Shown: positions 1-7,026, numbered from the stretch's first letter. The stretch: DNA of 9,827 nt from UBA5760 sp964649385 (GCA_964649385.1 CAZYRA010000037.1:1-9827); one strand, 5' to 3'. Made by a program: numbers and translations. Notes: generated from the sequence alone by a model not told the origin.

Positions 1-1529
1 TGCCTCACCCCGGTAAAGACCATAGCGATATTATGCTCATCCGCCGCCTTAATCGAGTCTTCATCCCTGATTGAACCGCCGGGCTGGATAATAGCGGTCA
101 CCCCACCTTCCGCCGCCGCCTCGACAACATCAGAAAACGGGAACATGGCATCCGAAGCAAGCACGCTGCCCTTAGTCTTCTCACCAGCCTTTTCCCTAGC
201 CACCTGAGCGCTGATAATGCGGCTGGGCTGCCCCGCCCCCATACCCAACAGCGTCCTGTCCTTAACCAGCAGAATAGCATTAGACTTAACGTGCTTGACA
301 GCACGCCAGGCAAAGAGGAGGTCGGCTGTCTCTCCTTCGCTCGGCGTGCGTTTGGTTACCGTTCTTAGATTAACATCACCCTCAGGCAGAGAGTCTGAAG
401 ACTGGACCAGTAACCCTCCCTTCACCCTGCGTAAATCAAAATAGGAAGGCTCCGCCTTGCCGTAGCCAGGCGGCAACTCAGCAAGCAAAATACGCAGGTC
501 TGCCTTACCTTTTAACAACTCGAGCGCCGCCGGCTCATACTCCGGGGCGATTACTATCTCGTAGAAGACTGACTTCATCTCCTCAGCCATAGCCAGAGTA
601 ACTATCCGGTTGGCGGCGACAATACCACCGAAGGCAGCTACCGAGTCACCGCTAAAGGCCCGCCGGTAGGCCTCGGCAATATCATTATGGCTGGCTAGGC
701 CACAGGGGTTAGTGTGCTTGACCACGGATACGGTCTGCGCGGCAAAATCAGTCGCTGCTCCCCAAGCAGCATCGGCATCCAGAATATTATTAAAGGAAAG
801 CTCCTTACCCCATAGCTGCTCTGCCCAAGTGATGCCGGTCGGCTTTTTCTCAATGCCCATCTCAGCATAGAAGGCAGCCGACTGGTGAGGGTTCTCGCCA
901 TAACGCAACCCGTAGCGCTTCTTCAGGGCTACTGTCATCTCATCGGGGAAGCCCTCCGTATCCTGCCTCAAGTATTGGGCGATAGCGGTGTCATAGACAG
1001 CGACATGCTGGAAGGCTTTCTGGGCCAGCCTCTTACGCTCATCGGGGTCAATACCCCCCCCCTTCAGCTTCTCCAGAACCAACGGGTAGTCGGCCGGGTC
1101 AACCACCACGATAACACCGGGGAAATTCTTGGCCGCCGCCCGCACCATGGTCGGCCCGCCAATATCAATATTCTCCAGCGCCTCGGTAAGGGTAACCCCT
1201 TCTTTAGCTACCGTCTGGACAAAGGGATAAAGGTTAACCGCCACCAAGTCGATAGCCTCAATATTATTTCTGGCCAGCTCCTCTATGTGGCTATTCAGGT
1301 CGCGTCTAGCCAGAATACCGCCGTGCACCATTGGATGTAGTGTCTTCACCCGACCGTCAAGAATCTCGGGGAAGCCGGTAATCTCAGAGACGCTCTTGAC
1401 CGGGACCCCAGCCGCCGCCAGCGCCTTTTTGGTACCGCCGGTACTGAAGACCTCAAACCCTAACCGGCTCAGGTCATTGGCAAAATCAGTTACTCCCGCT
1501 TTGTCAGACACACTAATAATAGCTCGCAT
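1..1529 (-). CDS. purH: Bifunctional PurH (AICAR formyltransferase / IMP cyclohydrolase), 3' end cut by window edge
   Basis: Catalyses the last two steps of de novo purine synthesis: formylation of AICAR with 10-formyl-THF, then ring closure to IMP, in the cytosol. The frame reads 509 codons from ATG at 1529 without a stop and leaves the window inside the usual C-terminal FTGxRHF motif, so only about four codons are missing (family length about 510-525). Residues 1 to about 145 form the MGS-like cyclohydrolase domain, with STGGT at 29-33 and GRVKTLHP at 59-66. The rest is the AICARFT domain, with the catalytic Lys-His pair in KHTNPCG at 271-277 and RYGENPHQ just before it. The start is supported by GGAGG five bases upstream and by the typical N-terminus MRAIISVSDKAG. 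It lies 51 bases after purM, as the last visible gene of a purF-purM-purH cluster. A nine-base C run (1054-1062) leaves the frame intact. Confidence 0.97.
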   Translation of the reverse strand, partial: MRAIISVSDKAGVTDFANDLSRLGFEVFSTGGTKKALAAAGVPVKSVSEITGFPEILDGRVKTLHPMVHGGILARRDLNSHIEELARNNIEAIDLVAVNLYPFVQTVAKEGVTLTEALENIDIGGPTMVRAAAKNFPGVIVVVDPADYPLVLEKLKGGGIDPDERKRLAQKAFQHVAVYDTAIAQYLRQDTEGFPDEMTVALKKRYGLRYGENPHQSAAFYAEMGIEKKPTGITWAEQLWGKELSFNNILDADAAWGAATDFAAQTVSVVKHTNPCGLASHNDIAEAYRRAFSGDSVAAFGGIVAANRIVTLAMAEEMKSVFYEIVIAPEYEPAALELLKGKADLRILLAELPPGYGKAEPSYFDLRRVKGGLLVQSSDSLPEGDVNLRTVTKRTPSEGETADLLFAWRAVKHVKSNAILLVKDRTLLGMGAGQPSRIISAQVAREKAGEKTKGSVLASDAMFPFSDVVEAAAEGGVTAIIQPGGSIRDEDSIKAADEHNIAMVFTGVR

Positions 1530-1580
1530 CAATTCCTCCAAACTATTTTAATTTCCTACCTCACCCCAGATAGATTACCA

Positions 1581-2588
1581 CTACCGGATAACCACTCTTT
1601 TCTTTCCCTCCTGCTTCACCACCTCACCGATGACCTTCACCTCAGGCAAAACCCGGGTAATCTCACCGGCATTATCCGCCGAACAAAAGAGCACCATGCC
1701 GATACCCATATTAAAGACGTGGTACATCTCGTCTTGAGCCACTTTACCCCGCTCCTGAATGAGATGGAAGATAGGCAGCACCGGCCAGGAGCGGCTGTCA
1801 AACCCTGCTGTAACACCGTCAGGAAGGACACGGGGCACATTATCAACCAAGCCTCCACCAGTAATATGCGCCATACCCTTAATCAAAGACATAATCGGCT
1901 TAAGCTGATTATAATAGCATCGGTGAGGCGTAAGAAGCTCTTCGCCCAGGGTCTTACCAAGCTCAGGGTAGTACACTTCCAAGACTTGCCTGGTTTCACC
2001 GAAAACCTTACGCACCAGGGAATAGCCGTTGGTATGCAACCCGCTGGAGGGCAGTCCGATAATGCTGTCACCAGCCGCTATCGTTTTCCCCTGGATAATC
2101 CCGTCCTTCTCAACCACCCCGATAATAAAACCAGCCAAGTCATAGTCCTCCCCGGCATACAGCCCAGGCATCTCAGCGGTTTCCCCACCGATAAGGGCAC
2201 AACCAACCTCACGACAGGCCCGGGCTAATCCCCCAACAATAGCCCCCACACGCTCCGGCACCAGCTTCCCCATCGCAATATAGTCAAGAAAGAAGAGCGG
2301 CTCGGCGCCACCGGTGAGGATATCATTGACGCAGTGATTAACAATATCTATACCAATGGTATCGTGCCTGTCCAGGACAGAGGCAATCTTGAGCTTGGTG
2401 CCGACGCCGTCAACACTGGAGACCAGCACCGCCTGCCGGTAGCCCTTAAATTCAAAAAGCCCACCGAAAAAACCGAAGCCGCCCAGGACCTCAGGACGGA
2501 GAGTAGAGCGAACATGCTCGGCTATCAGATCGTTAGCCCTGGAGGCGCTATCGATATTAACTCCCGCCTTGGTATAGGCTTCACCCAT
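1581..2588 (-). CDS. purM: Phosphoribosylformylglycinamidine cyclo-ligase (AIR synthetase) PurM
   Basis: Converts FGAM to AIR using ATP, the fifth step of purine synthesis, as a cytosolic dimer. The 335-residue length is normal for the family. Visible motifs are the N-terminal MGEAYTKAGVNIDSA, the GVGTKLKIA segment followed by GIDIVNHCVNDI and GAEPLFFLDY, the signature GGETAEMPGLY, and ITGGGLVDNVPRVLP in the C-terminal half. The frame extends three codons further to a GTG at 2597, but I choose ATG at 2588: it gives the family's usual N-terminus and has AAGGGTGG at 2594-2601 with a five-base spacer. The gene sits 138 bases after purF. That gap shows no clear promoter or terminator, so transcription from the purF promoter is likely. 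purH follows after 51 bases. Confidence 0.96.
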   Translation of the reverse strand: MGEAYTKAGVNIDSASRANDLIAEHVRSTLRPEVLGGFGFFGGLFEFKGYRQAVLVSSVDGVGTKLKIASVLDRHDTIGIDIVNHCVNDILTGGAEPLFFLDYIAMGKLVPERVGAIVGGLARACREVGCALIGGETAEMPGLYAGEDYDLAGFIIGVVEKDGIIQGKTIAAGDSIIGLPSSGLHTNGYSLVRKVFGETRQVLEVYYPELGKTLGEELLTPHRCYYNQLKPIMSLIKGMAHITGGGLVDNVPRVLPDGVTAGFDSRSWPVLPIFHLIQERGKVAQDEMYHVFNMGIGMVLFCSADNAGEITRVLPEVKVIGEVVKQEGKKRVVIR

Positions 2589-2593
2589 TTGTT

Positions 2594-2601
2594 CCACCCT
2601 T
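2594..2601 (-). promoter_or_regulatory. Ribosome binding site that decides the purM start
   Basis: AAGGGTGG on the minus strand, five bases before ATG at 2588. It overlaps the alternative GTG at 2597, which would therefore have no well-placed site of its own. This favours the ATG start and a 335-residue PurM. Confidence 0.6.
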
Positions 2602-2726
2602 ACCGAGAATTCCCATCTCGAAAAATTATTAGGGACTACCGCCGGCTAAAACACCCCCGGTAAACAACCAAAACACAAACGGCCGAGCCCAGTACTTTAC
2701 GGTTAACCATCTCACATCAGTGATGC

Positions 2727-4121
2727 CTACCAGGCAGCGTCCGTAGCCTCCAGCGCCAGCTTATCCATCCCAAGCTGGACCGGGATCGGATAGTCACCGG
2801 TAAAGCAGGCCGTACAGAAAATGTCCTTAGGCAAGGCTAATGCCTTAAACAACCCCTCAAGGCTGAGGTAACCCAGCGAATCAGCCCCGATAAAATCCTT
2901 GATTTCAGGCACCGTTTTGTGAGCGGCAATCAACTCCCGTTGGGTTGCCATATCCACGCCAAAGAAACAAGGGTAGCGGAGAGGCGGCGCACAGATACGC
3001 ATATGCACCTCTCTAGCCCCCGCCCTCCTCAGCAGCCCGATTACCTTGGGAGTGGTGGTGCCGCGGACAATACTATCATCAACCAATACCACCCGCTTAC
3101 CGGACAGAACCTGAGGCATGGGGTTGAACTTCAGCTTAACACCGAGGTCCCTGATACGCTGGTGGGGCTCAATAAAGGTGCGCCCGACATAACGGTTCTT
3201 GATCAGTCCTTCACCCAGCGGTATCCCGGACCGGATGGCATAACCGACGCCAGCCGCAGTAGCCGAATCGGGGACACCCATCACCAAGTCGGCATCTACC
3301 GGATACTCCTCAGCCAGACCAGCCCCCATCGCCTGGCGCGCCTGGTAAAGCAGCCGGCCGTTAATCACACTATCGGGACGGGCAAAGTAGAGATACTCGA
3401 AGACACAGAACGCCCGCCTACCCGCCGCTATGGAATGACTATCGACACCACCGGCGTTAATAGAGACGATCTCACCCGGCTCAATCTCCTTTTCAACACT
3501 GGCTCCAATGTGGTCAAGAGCACAGCTCTCTGACGCAATCACCCACCCACCATTAACCTTCCCCAGACACAATGGACGCACACCAAGAGGGTCGCGAACA
3601 CCAAACAAGGCATCCCTGGTCATAATAGTAAGGGAGTATGCCCCCTTAAGGCGTTTCATAGCATACTTAATCCGGCCCACCCAATCATTCTCGGTAGAGG
3701 AAAGAATAAGATTGGCAATAACCTCAGTATCAGTGGAGGAACGGAAGCTATAGCCCCGTTCACAGAGCTCCTTATGCAGGTACTCGGCGTTGATAATATT
3801 ACCGTTATGAGCTACAGCGATAGTATTGGAACCCTCACCGACAACGATCGGTTGGACATTTATTATCCGGCTGGAGCCACGGGTAGAATAGCGGTTGTGA
3901 CCGATGGCGATATTGCCAGTGAGACTACTTAGAGACTCCTCACTGAATACCTGGGATACCAACCCCATATCAGCAAAAACTTGAATCCCCTCACCATCGG
4001 TAGTAGCAATACCAGCGCTCTCCTGACCGCGATGCTGGAGAGCGAATAGAGCAAAGAAGGTAAGACGAGCTACATCCTCACTCGGGGCATAGATACCAAA
4101 AACGCCGCAAGATTCGTGCAA
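2727..4121 (-). CDS. purF: Amidophosphoribosyltransferase PurF (Fe-S, B. subtilis type)
   Basis: Catalyses the committed step of purine synthesis: PRPP plus glutamine to phosphoribosylamine. The 464-residue product has an N-terminal class II glutamine amidotransferase domain with nucleophile Cys5 in CGVFGIY, then HRGQESAGI at 30-38, HNRYSTRG at 75-82 and HNGNI at 105-109. The C-terminal phosphoribosyltransferase domain carries the PRPP loop VVLVDDSIVRGTT at 344-356. Four cysteines, C239, C385, C436 and C439, match the [4Fe-4S] ligands of the B. subtilis enzyme; this is inferred by motif (FCVFEY, YPCFFG, FCTACF). The start is TTG at 4121: no ATG or GTG lies upstream before an in-frame stop at 4140-4142, and a strong AGGAAGG site precedes it by five bases. 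Cys5 must then be exposed by removal of a four-residue leader (MHES). First gene of the cluster, with its own promoter at 4169-4198. Confidence 0.96.
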   Translation of the reverse strand: MHESCGVFGIYAPSEDVARLTFFALFALQHRGQESAGIATTDGEGIQVFADMGLVSQVFSEESLSSLTGNIAIGHNRYSTRGSSRIINVQPIVVGEGSNTIAVAHNGNIINAEYLHKELCERGYSFRSSTDTEVIANLILSSTENDWVGRIKYAMKRLKGAYSLTIMTRDALFGVRDPLGVRPLCLGKVNGGWVIASESCALDHIGASVEKEIEPGEIVSINAGGVDSHSIAAGRRAFCVFEYLYFARPDSVINGRLLYQARQAMGAGLAEEYPVDADLVMGVPDSATAAGVGYAIRSGIPLGEGLIKNRYVGRTFIEPHQRIRDLGVKLKFNPMPQVLSGKRVVLVDDSIVRGTTTPKVIGLLRRAGAREVHMRICAPPLRYPCFFGVDMATQRELIAAHKTVPEIKDFIGADSLGYLSLEGLFKALALPKDIFCTACFTGDYPIPVQLGMDKLALEATDAAW

Positions 4122-4126
4122 CTTTG

Positions 4127-4135
4127 CCTTCCTCT
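4127..4135 (-). promoter_or_regulatory. Ribosome binding site that decides the TTG start of purF
   Basis: AGAGGAAGG on the minus strand, five bases before TTG at 4121. The open frame goes back only six more codons to a TGA, and among them only an ATT could conceivably initiate. The site therefore supports TTG as the real start codon. Confidence 0.7.
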
Positions 4136-4168
4136 CAATTCAGCCCGGATAGCTACCCTTCTATCTAA

Positions 4169-4198
4169 ATTATAAACAACTTTCCCCACAAAGGTCAA
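4169..4198 (-). promoter_or_regulatory. Sigma70-type promoter for the purF-purM-purH cluster
   Basis: On the minus strand, a -35 TTGACC (4193-4198) and a perfect -10 TATAAT (4169-4174) are separated by 18 bases. Transcription would start near 4162, giving a leader of only about 40 bases before purF. That is too short for a purine riboswitch, and no PurR-type operator is recognisable. The element is back to back with the plsX promoter. Confidence 0.75.
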
Positions 4199-4219
4199 TT
4201 AACCTACCAGCGCAAAGTC

Positions 4220-4249
4220 TTGACAAAAGAGTATACTTTTGGTGATAAT
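4220..4249 (+). promoter_or_regulatory. Sigma70-type promoter for plsX and the genes after it
   Basis: A perfect -35 TTGACA (4220-4225) is followed by an 18-base spacer and GATAAT (4244-4249), five of six matches to the -10 consensus. The predicted start is near 4256, about 40 bases before the plsX GTG. An 8-base palindrome AGTATACT (4230-4237) lies in the spacer and could be an operator, but such short palindromes also arise by chance. Confidence 0.65.
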
Positions 4250-4297
4250 TTCGGTAGACTTACCCTATATCATTGAGAACAAGAGAGGTATTTTATA

Positions 4298-5245
4298 GTG
4301 AAAGATAGCCGTAGGATAAGGATAGCGGTAGATGCAATGGGTGGTGACCACGCCCCCACCGAAATAGTTAAGGGGGCTGTCTTGGCCGCCCGGGAAAACA
4401 ACCTGGATATTGCCCTGGTCGGCCCGCCGGACATCGTTCTAGCCGAGCTGTCCAAGTACGACGCCTCCGGTCTACCTATCCGCTGCGTCCAGGCAGAAGA
4501 TGTTATCAAAGAGGGTAAGGACCAGGCCTTGGCGGTACGTAGTAAACCTGACGCCTCGATAGCGGTAGCAGCCAAGCTGCTCAAGGAAGGAGAGGTAGAC
4601 GCCCTGGTCAGCGCCGGCCCTACCGGAGCGATAGTCGCCAGCGCCATCCGGCACTTGGGTATGATAGCGGGGATAGAGCGCCCGGTAATCGGCGGGGCTA
4701 TCTTTAATGCCCTCCCCAACACGGTAGTCTTTGACTGCGGGGTCAATATGGACTGCAAGCCATACCAACTGCTCACCTTCGCCCTCATCGGCTCTGTCTA
4801 CTGCAAAAAGCTACTCAACATTGACAATCCCACCGTAGGCCTGCTCAATATCGGCGCCGAAGCAGAGAAGGGCAACCAGCTGACCAAGGAGACCTACCGC
4901 ATCCTCAAGGAAAGCGGCCTGAACTTCATCGGAAATGTAGAAGGCAACCAGATGATGAGCGGGTGTGCCAATGTCCTCGTCTGCGACGCCTTCGTCGGTA
5001 ATGTGCTGTTCAAGTTCGTGGAATCGATAGGCCTGTTTCGTGATTCGGCAGGAGAAGAAAATGGCGCCGACCTGGGCGGCGGCATTATCTGGGGAGTTAA
5101 CGGCCTAATCCGTAAGCTGCACGGGGACAGCTGGGCCCCTCACGTGGCACTGAAGATACGCCACGCCGGGCTGGCGGTCGAAGCCGACCTGGTAGGCGCC
5201 CTCAAGTCAGGCCTGACCGGCATCGCACAGGGAATCAAGCCATAG
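4298..5245 (+). CDS. plsX: Divergent, shortened phosphate acyltransferase PlsX
   Basis: PlsX converts acyl-ACP and phosphate to acyl-phosphate, the acyl donor for PlsY in phospholipid synthesis, at the inner face of the membrane. The family call rests on IAVDAMGGDHAP at residues 9-20, VSAGPTGA at 104-111, DCGVNMDCKP at 146-155, GLLNIGAEAEKGNQLTKE at 181-198, NFIGNVEGN at 209-217, VCDAFVGNV at 228-236 and WGVNGL at 265-270. The protein has 315 residues, against about 330-350 usually; nearly all the shortfall falls between VGNV and GVNG, where a helical hairpin is normally found. Several usually conserved positions differ: Pro replaces Asn in SAGNTGA, Ala replaces the first Ser in the KKDSS motif, and GAEAEKGN stands for GEEDIKGN. 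The start is GTG with GAGAGG nine bases upstream. The gene begins a rightward unit with its own promoter. It could be a true PlsX of a divergent lineage or a paralogue with altered function. Confidence 0.85.
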   Translation: MKDSRRIRIAVDAMGGDHAPTEIVKGAVLAARENNLDIALVGPPDIVLAELSKYDASGLPIRCVQAEDVIKEGKDQALAVRSKPDASIAVAAKLLKEGEVDALVSAGPTGAIVASAIRHLGMIAGIERPVIGGAIFNALPNTVVFDCGVNMDCKPYQLLTFALIGSVYCKKLLNIDNPTVGLLNIGAEAEKGNQLTKETYRILKESGLNFIGNVEGNQMMSGCANVLVCDAFVGNVLFKFVESIGLFRDSAGEENGADLGGGIIWGVNGLIRKLHGDSWAPHVALKIRHAGLAVEADLVGALKSGLTGIAQGIKP

Positions 5246-5250
5246 AGGGG
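5244..5250 (+). promoter_or_regulatory. Ribosome binding site overlapping the plsX stop codon, decides the start of the degV remnant
   Basis: AGAGGGG begins inside the plsX TAG and touches ATG 5251 directly, leaving no spacer, but lies nine bases before ATG 5260. The second ATG is therefore the better start, and its product begins MNKVAVVTDS as DegV proteins do. The overlap suggests translation coupled to plsX. Confidence 0.5.
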
Positions 5251-5259
5251 ATGACGCCA

Positions 5260-5508
5260 ATGAATAAGGTAGCCGTTGTCACCGATAGCGCAGTCACTAT
5301 CCTCAGTGAGCTGATCCAAGAATATGACATCTATGTTGTTCGCCAGCGTACTGGGGTTGGACTTCTACCAGTAATAACCACCCAATATAAGGAGCTGCTC
5401 CTTGCCGAGCTTAAGTTCGACTGGCTCTACCTTGCTGAGGAATCGGCAAGCGTCGCCGTCCATAATGGTAGAGGATGTGTTAGCTACGCCTTCTGCAACG
5501 AGGCTTGA
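5260..5508 (+). pseudogene. Probable internally deleted degV/fakB (fatty-acid-binding protein) remnant
   Basis: The frame encodes 82 residues from ATG 5260, whereas DegV proteins are about 280. Residues 3 to about 26 (VAVVTDS, then SELIQEYDIYVV) match the DegV N-terminus, usually VTDSTADLPPEL followed by GI-VVPL. The last 30 or so residues (FDWLYLAEESASVAVHNGRG, ending in AFCNEA) match the DegV C-terminus, usually LYV-E-GPVIGxHTGPG and AFY. About 190-200 residues of lipid-binding core are missing between them, apparently by an in-frame deletion, and the conserved HTGPG has become HNGRG. DegV/FakB proteins present fatty acids to the kinase FakA to make acyl-phosphate, the product PlsX also makes, so the place after plsX fits. 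The frame has no stops and a usable ribosome site, so a short peptide may still be made, but it could not bind lipid as DegV does. The alternative is an unrelated small protein. The family call is by eye. Confidence 0.55.
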
Positions 5509-5551
5509 GGTAAGCCCCCCTTTCCGGAACTAGAGGAGGAACTGCATCACA

Positions 5552-6190
5552 ATGAGATATGAAGCAATATATGACATAAGCGTCTTACTTGGCGTCGAAG
5601 ACATCGACTACCCGGGCACGCCATCATACTCCAGGGAGCTGATATACAGCCTGAAGAATGGCGATACGAGCAACCTCTCCCGTCTGGTAATGAGTACTCA
5701 CTCCGGCACACACCTGGATGCCCCATCCCATTTTATCCCAAACGGAAAGAACATTGATGAGTACCCTGCTAAAGCGTTTATTCTGCCCGCGCAGGTGGTA
5801 CCTATTGAAGACAGGGAGATGGTCCGGCCCTCCGAGCTGGAGAAGCTGGACACCATAGCGGGCGATGCCCTCCTCTTTAAGACAGATAACTCGATTAGCG
5901 GCCGCTCGATTAGCGGGGAATTTTTAGGAGGCTTCGTTTGCCTCTCACCCGAAGCTGCCGACTTCTGCGTCGAGAGAAAGCTGGGTCTGGTCGGAATTGA
6001 CTACAACACGATTGAGCCATGCCGCACCAAGCACTTTCCCGTCCACGAGAAGCTCCTTTATAGCGGCATACTGATTCTGGAGAGCATCAACCTGAGAGAG
6101 GTCCCTCCTGGAAGATACACCCTCTTCTGCCTGCCCCTGAAGATGAAAGATGCTGAGGCATCCCCGGTACGCGCCATCCTGATACGTTAG
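5552..6190 (+). CDS. Cyclase-family (kynurenine formamidase-like) metal-dependent hydrolase
   Basis: The 212-residue protein fits the cyclase family (PF04199), whose members include bacterial kynurenine formamidase and isatin hydrolase. They hydrolyse amide or cyclic substrates with a bound divalent metal. The signature HSGTHLDAPSH at 50-60 supplies the expected metal ligands H50, H54 and D56, plus H60. Further family features are VGIDYNTIEP at 147-156, H161 and H165, LLYSGILILESINL at 168-181 with E177, and the C-terminal AEASPVRAIL at 201-210 with E202. There is no signal peptide, so it is probably cytosolic. AGGAGG lies 12 bases before the ATG, somewhat far. It follows the degV remnant by 43 bases and converges on the hydrolase gene to the right. 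The substrate cannot be told: no tryptophan-degradation gene is nearby. A small in-frame duplication (SISGR SISGE, residues 114-123) lies in a loop region. Confidence 0.87.
   Translation: MRYEAIYDISVLLGVEDIDYPGTPSYSRELIYSLKNGDTSNLSRLVMSTHSGTHLDAPSHFIPNGKNIDEYPAKAFILPAQVVPIEDREMVRPSELEKLDTIAGDALLFKTDNSISGRSISGEFLGGFVCLSPEAADFCVERKLGLVGIDYNTIEPCRTKHFPVHEKLLYSGILILESINLREVPPGRYTLFCLPLKMKDAEASPVRAILIR
5890..5916 (+). repeat. Short direct duplication inside the cyclase gene
   Basis: The 12-base unit CTCGATTAGCGG occurs at 5890-5901 and again at 5905-5916, a 15-base period. It encodes five residues twice (SISGR, SISGE) and keeps the frame. The junction happens to form GCGGCCGC. It looks like a replication-slippage duplication in a loop of the enzyme. 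Confidence 0.85.
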
Positions 6191-6245
6191 GAGAGATCCG
6201 GCACAATAAAAAATTTACCATCCGGTTTTCGGCAGGGTAGCACCA

Positions 6246-7025
6246 TCACCTGTTACGGGCCTTCAGCCAATTGATAATAACCGCTATCGCCTGTTCATCC
6301 CGGCGCAGCCGGTGTCCCGCCTCTTCAATGACAACGACCTCCTTGGGCTCATTCGCCTGAGCGTACAGCCGGTAGGCATGGCTGACATCAACCACCTTAT
6401 CCTGACTGCCGTGCATCAGCAGTAACGGCCTGGGAGCAATACCTGAGACATACTTGATGGGATTGACCAGACTGAAGTTATCCAGCCATTCCTCATCGGA
6501 ATAAGGAAAGTCCCTATCCCTGATGATACCGATACCGCGAAAGTGCTTGATGATGGACTCCCCTTCGGTAAAGGCATCCTTAAGTGAGTCAAACTCCGCC
6601 GGGCAAGCACAGGCAGCCACGGAAGAGACCCGACCCTCCTGCGCCGCGACACATACCGAAACAGCCGCTCCACCGCTGAAACCAAGCAGCGCCAGGTGAG
6701 AGCGGTCCACCTCGGGCAGCATCCAGAGATAATCAACAGCCGCTCTCAAGTCCCTGGTCCAGCCCAGAATATCGAAATTACCGCCGCTGTCACCCACCCC
6801 CCGGAAACGAAAAATCAGCACGGCAAACCCTTCCCGGCAAATCCTCTCCGCCAGGGCGGGATAGCCGCCGTCACCCGGATCTGGATTCGCATCAGGGGCA
6901 CCGTGCGGGATACCATGACAGATACAGACCGCGGGGTATGGGGACTCTCCTCCTTCATCCGGCAGGTAAAGCTGCCCGGAAATCTTTATCTCATCCGCGG
7001 CAAAGGCAACAACTCGAGTAATCAT
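6246..7025 (-). CDS. Alpha/beta hydrolase (esterase/acyl-peptidase-like)
   Basis: The 259-residue serine hydrolase has a complete alpha/beta-hydrolase layout. HG at 37-38 (CHGIPHG) forms the oxyanion region, FRGVGDSGG spans 74-82, the nucleophile elbow GFSGGAA spans 115-121 with Ser117, the acid is probably D209 in HGSQDKVVD (205-213), and the catalytic histidine is H238 in EEAGHRL. The overall form resembles the dienelactone hydrolase/prolyl-oligopeptidase-like group that acts on small esters or amides. There is no signal peptide or membrane segment, so it is probably cytosolic. The ATG lies one base after the tlyA stop, and the only upstream purine-rich site, GAGAAGAG, is inside tlyA, so translation is probably coupled. 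It is the last gene of the leftward nuclease-tlyA-hydrolase unit and ends 55 bases from the cyclase gene it converges on. The substrate is unknown. Confidence 0.88.
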   Translation of the reverse strand: MITRVVAFAADEIKISGQLYLPDEGGESPYPAVCICHGIPHGAPDANPDPGDGGYPALAERICREGFAVLIFRFRGVGDSGGNFDILGWTRDLRAAVDYLWMLPEVDRSHLALLGFSGGAAVSVCVAAQEGRVSSVAACACPAEFDSLKDAFTEGESIIKHFRGIGIIRDRDFPYSDEEWLDNFSLVNPIKYVSGIAPRPLLLMHGSQDKVVDVSHAYRLYAQANEPKEVVVIEEAGHRLRRDEQAIAVIINWLKARNR

Positions 7026-7026
7026 T

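Noticed and set aside
885..1340. Open frame on the plus strand opposite purH
   Set aside because: Shadow of PurH, which is continuous through this region in its own frame.
1719..2228. Open frame on the plus strand opposite purM
   Set aside because: Shadow of PurM; no motif in the product.
2604..2620. Small hairpin CGAGA/TCTCG between purF and purM
   Set aside because: Only five base pairs with a seven-base loop and no T run on the downstream side of the minus strand, so it is neither a convincing terminator nor a known regulatory element.
2919..3533. Long open frame on the plus strand opposite purF
   Set aside because: It is antisense to a fully motif-supported PurF, and its product has no recognisable domain.
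4122..4160. Purine riboswitch in the purF leader
   Set aside because: With the promoter at 4169-4198 the leader is only about 40 bases, too short for a purine aptamer.
6191..6245. Possible bidirectional terminator between the converging cyclase and hydrolase genes
   Set aside because: The two CCGG-containing segments form a direct repeat (ATCCGG), with only a four-base self-complementary core and no adjoining stem.
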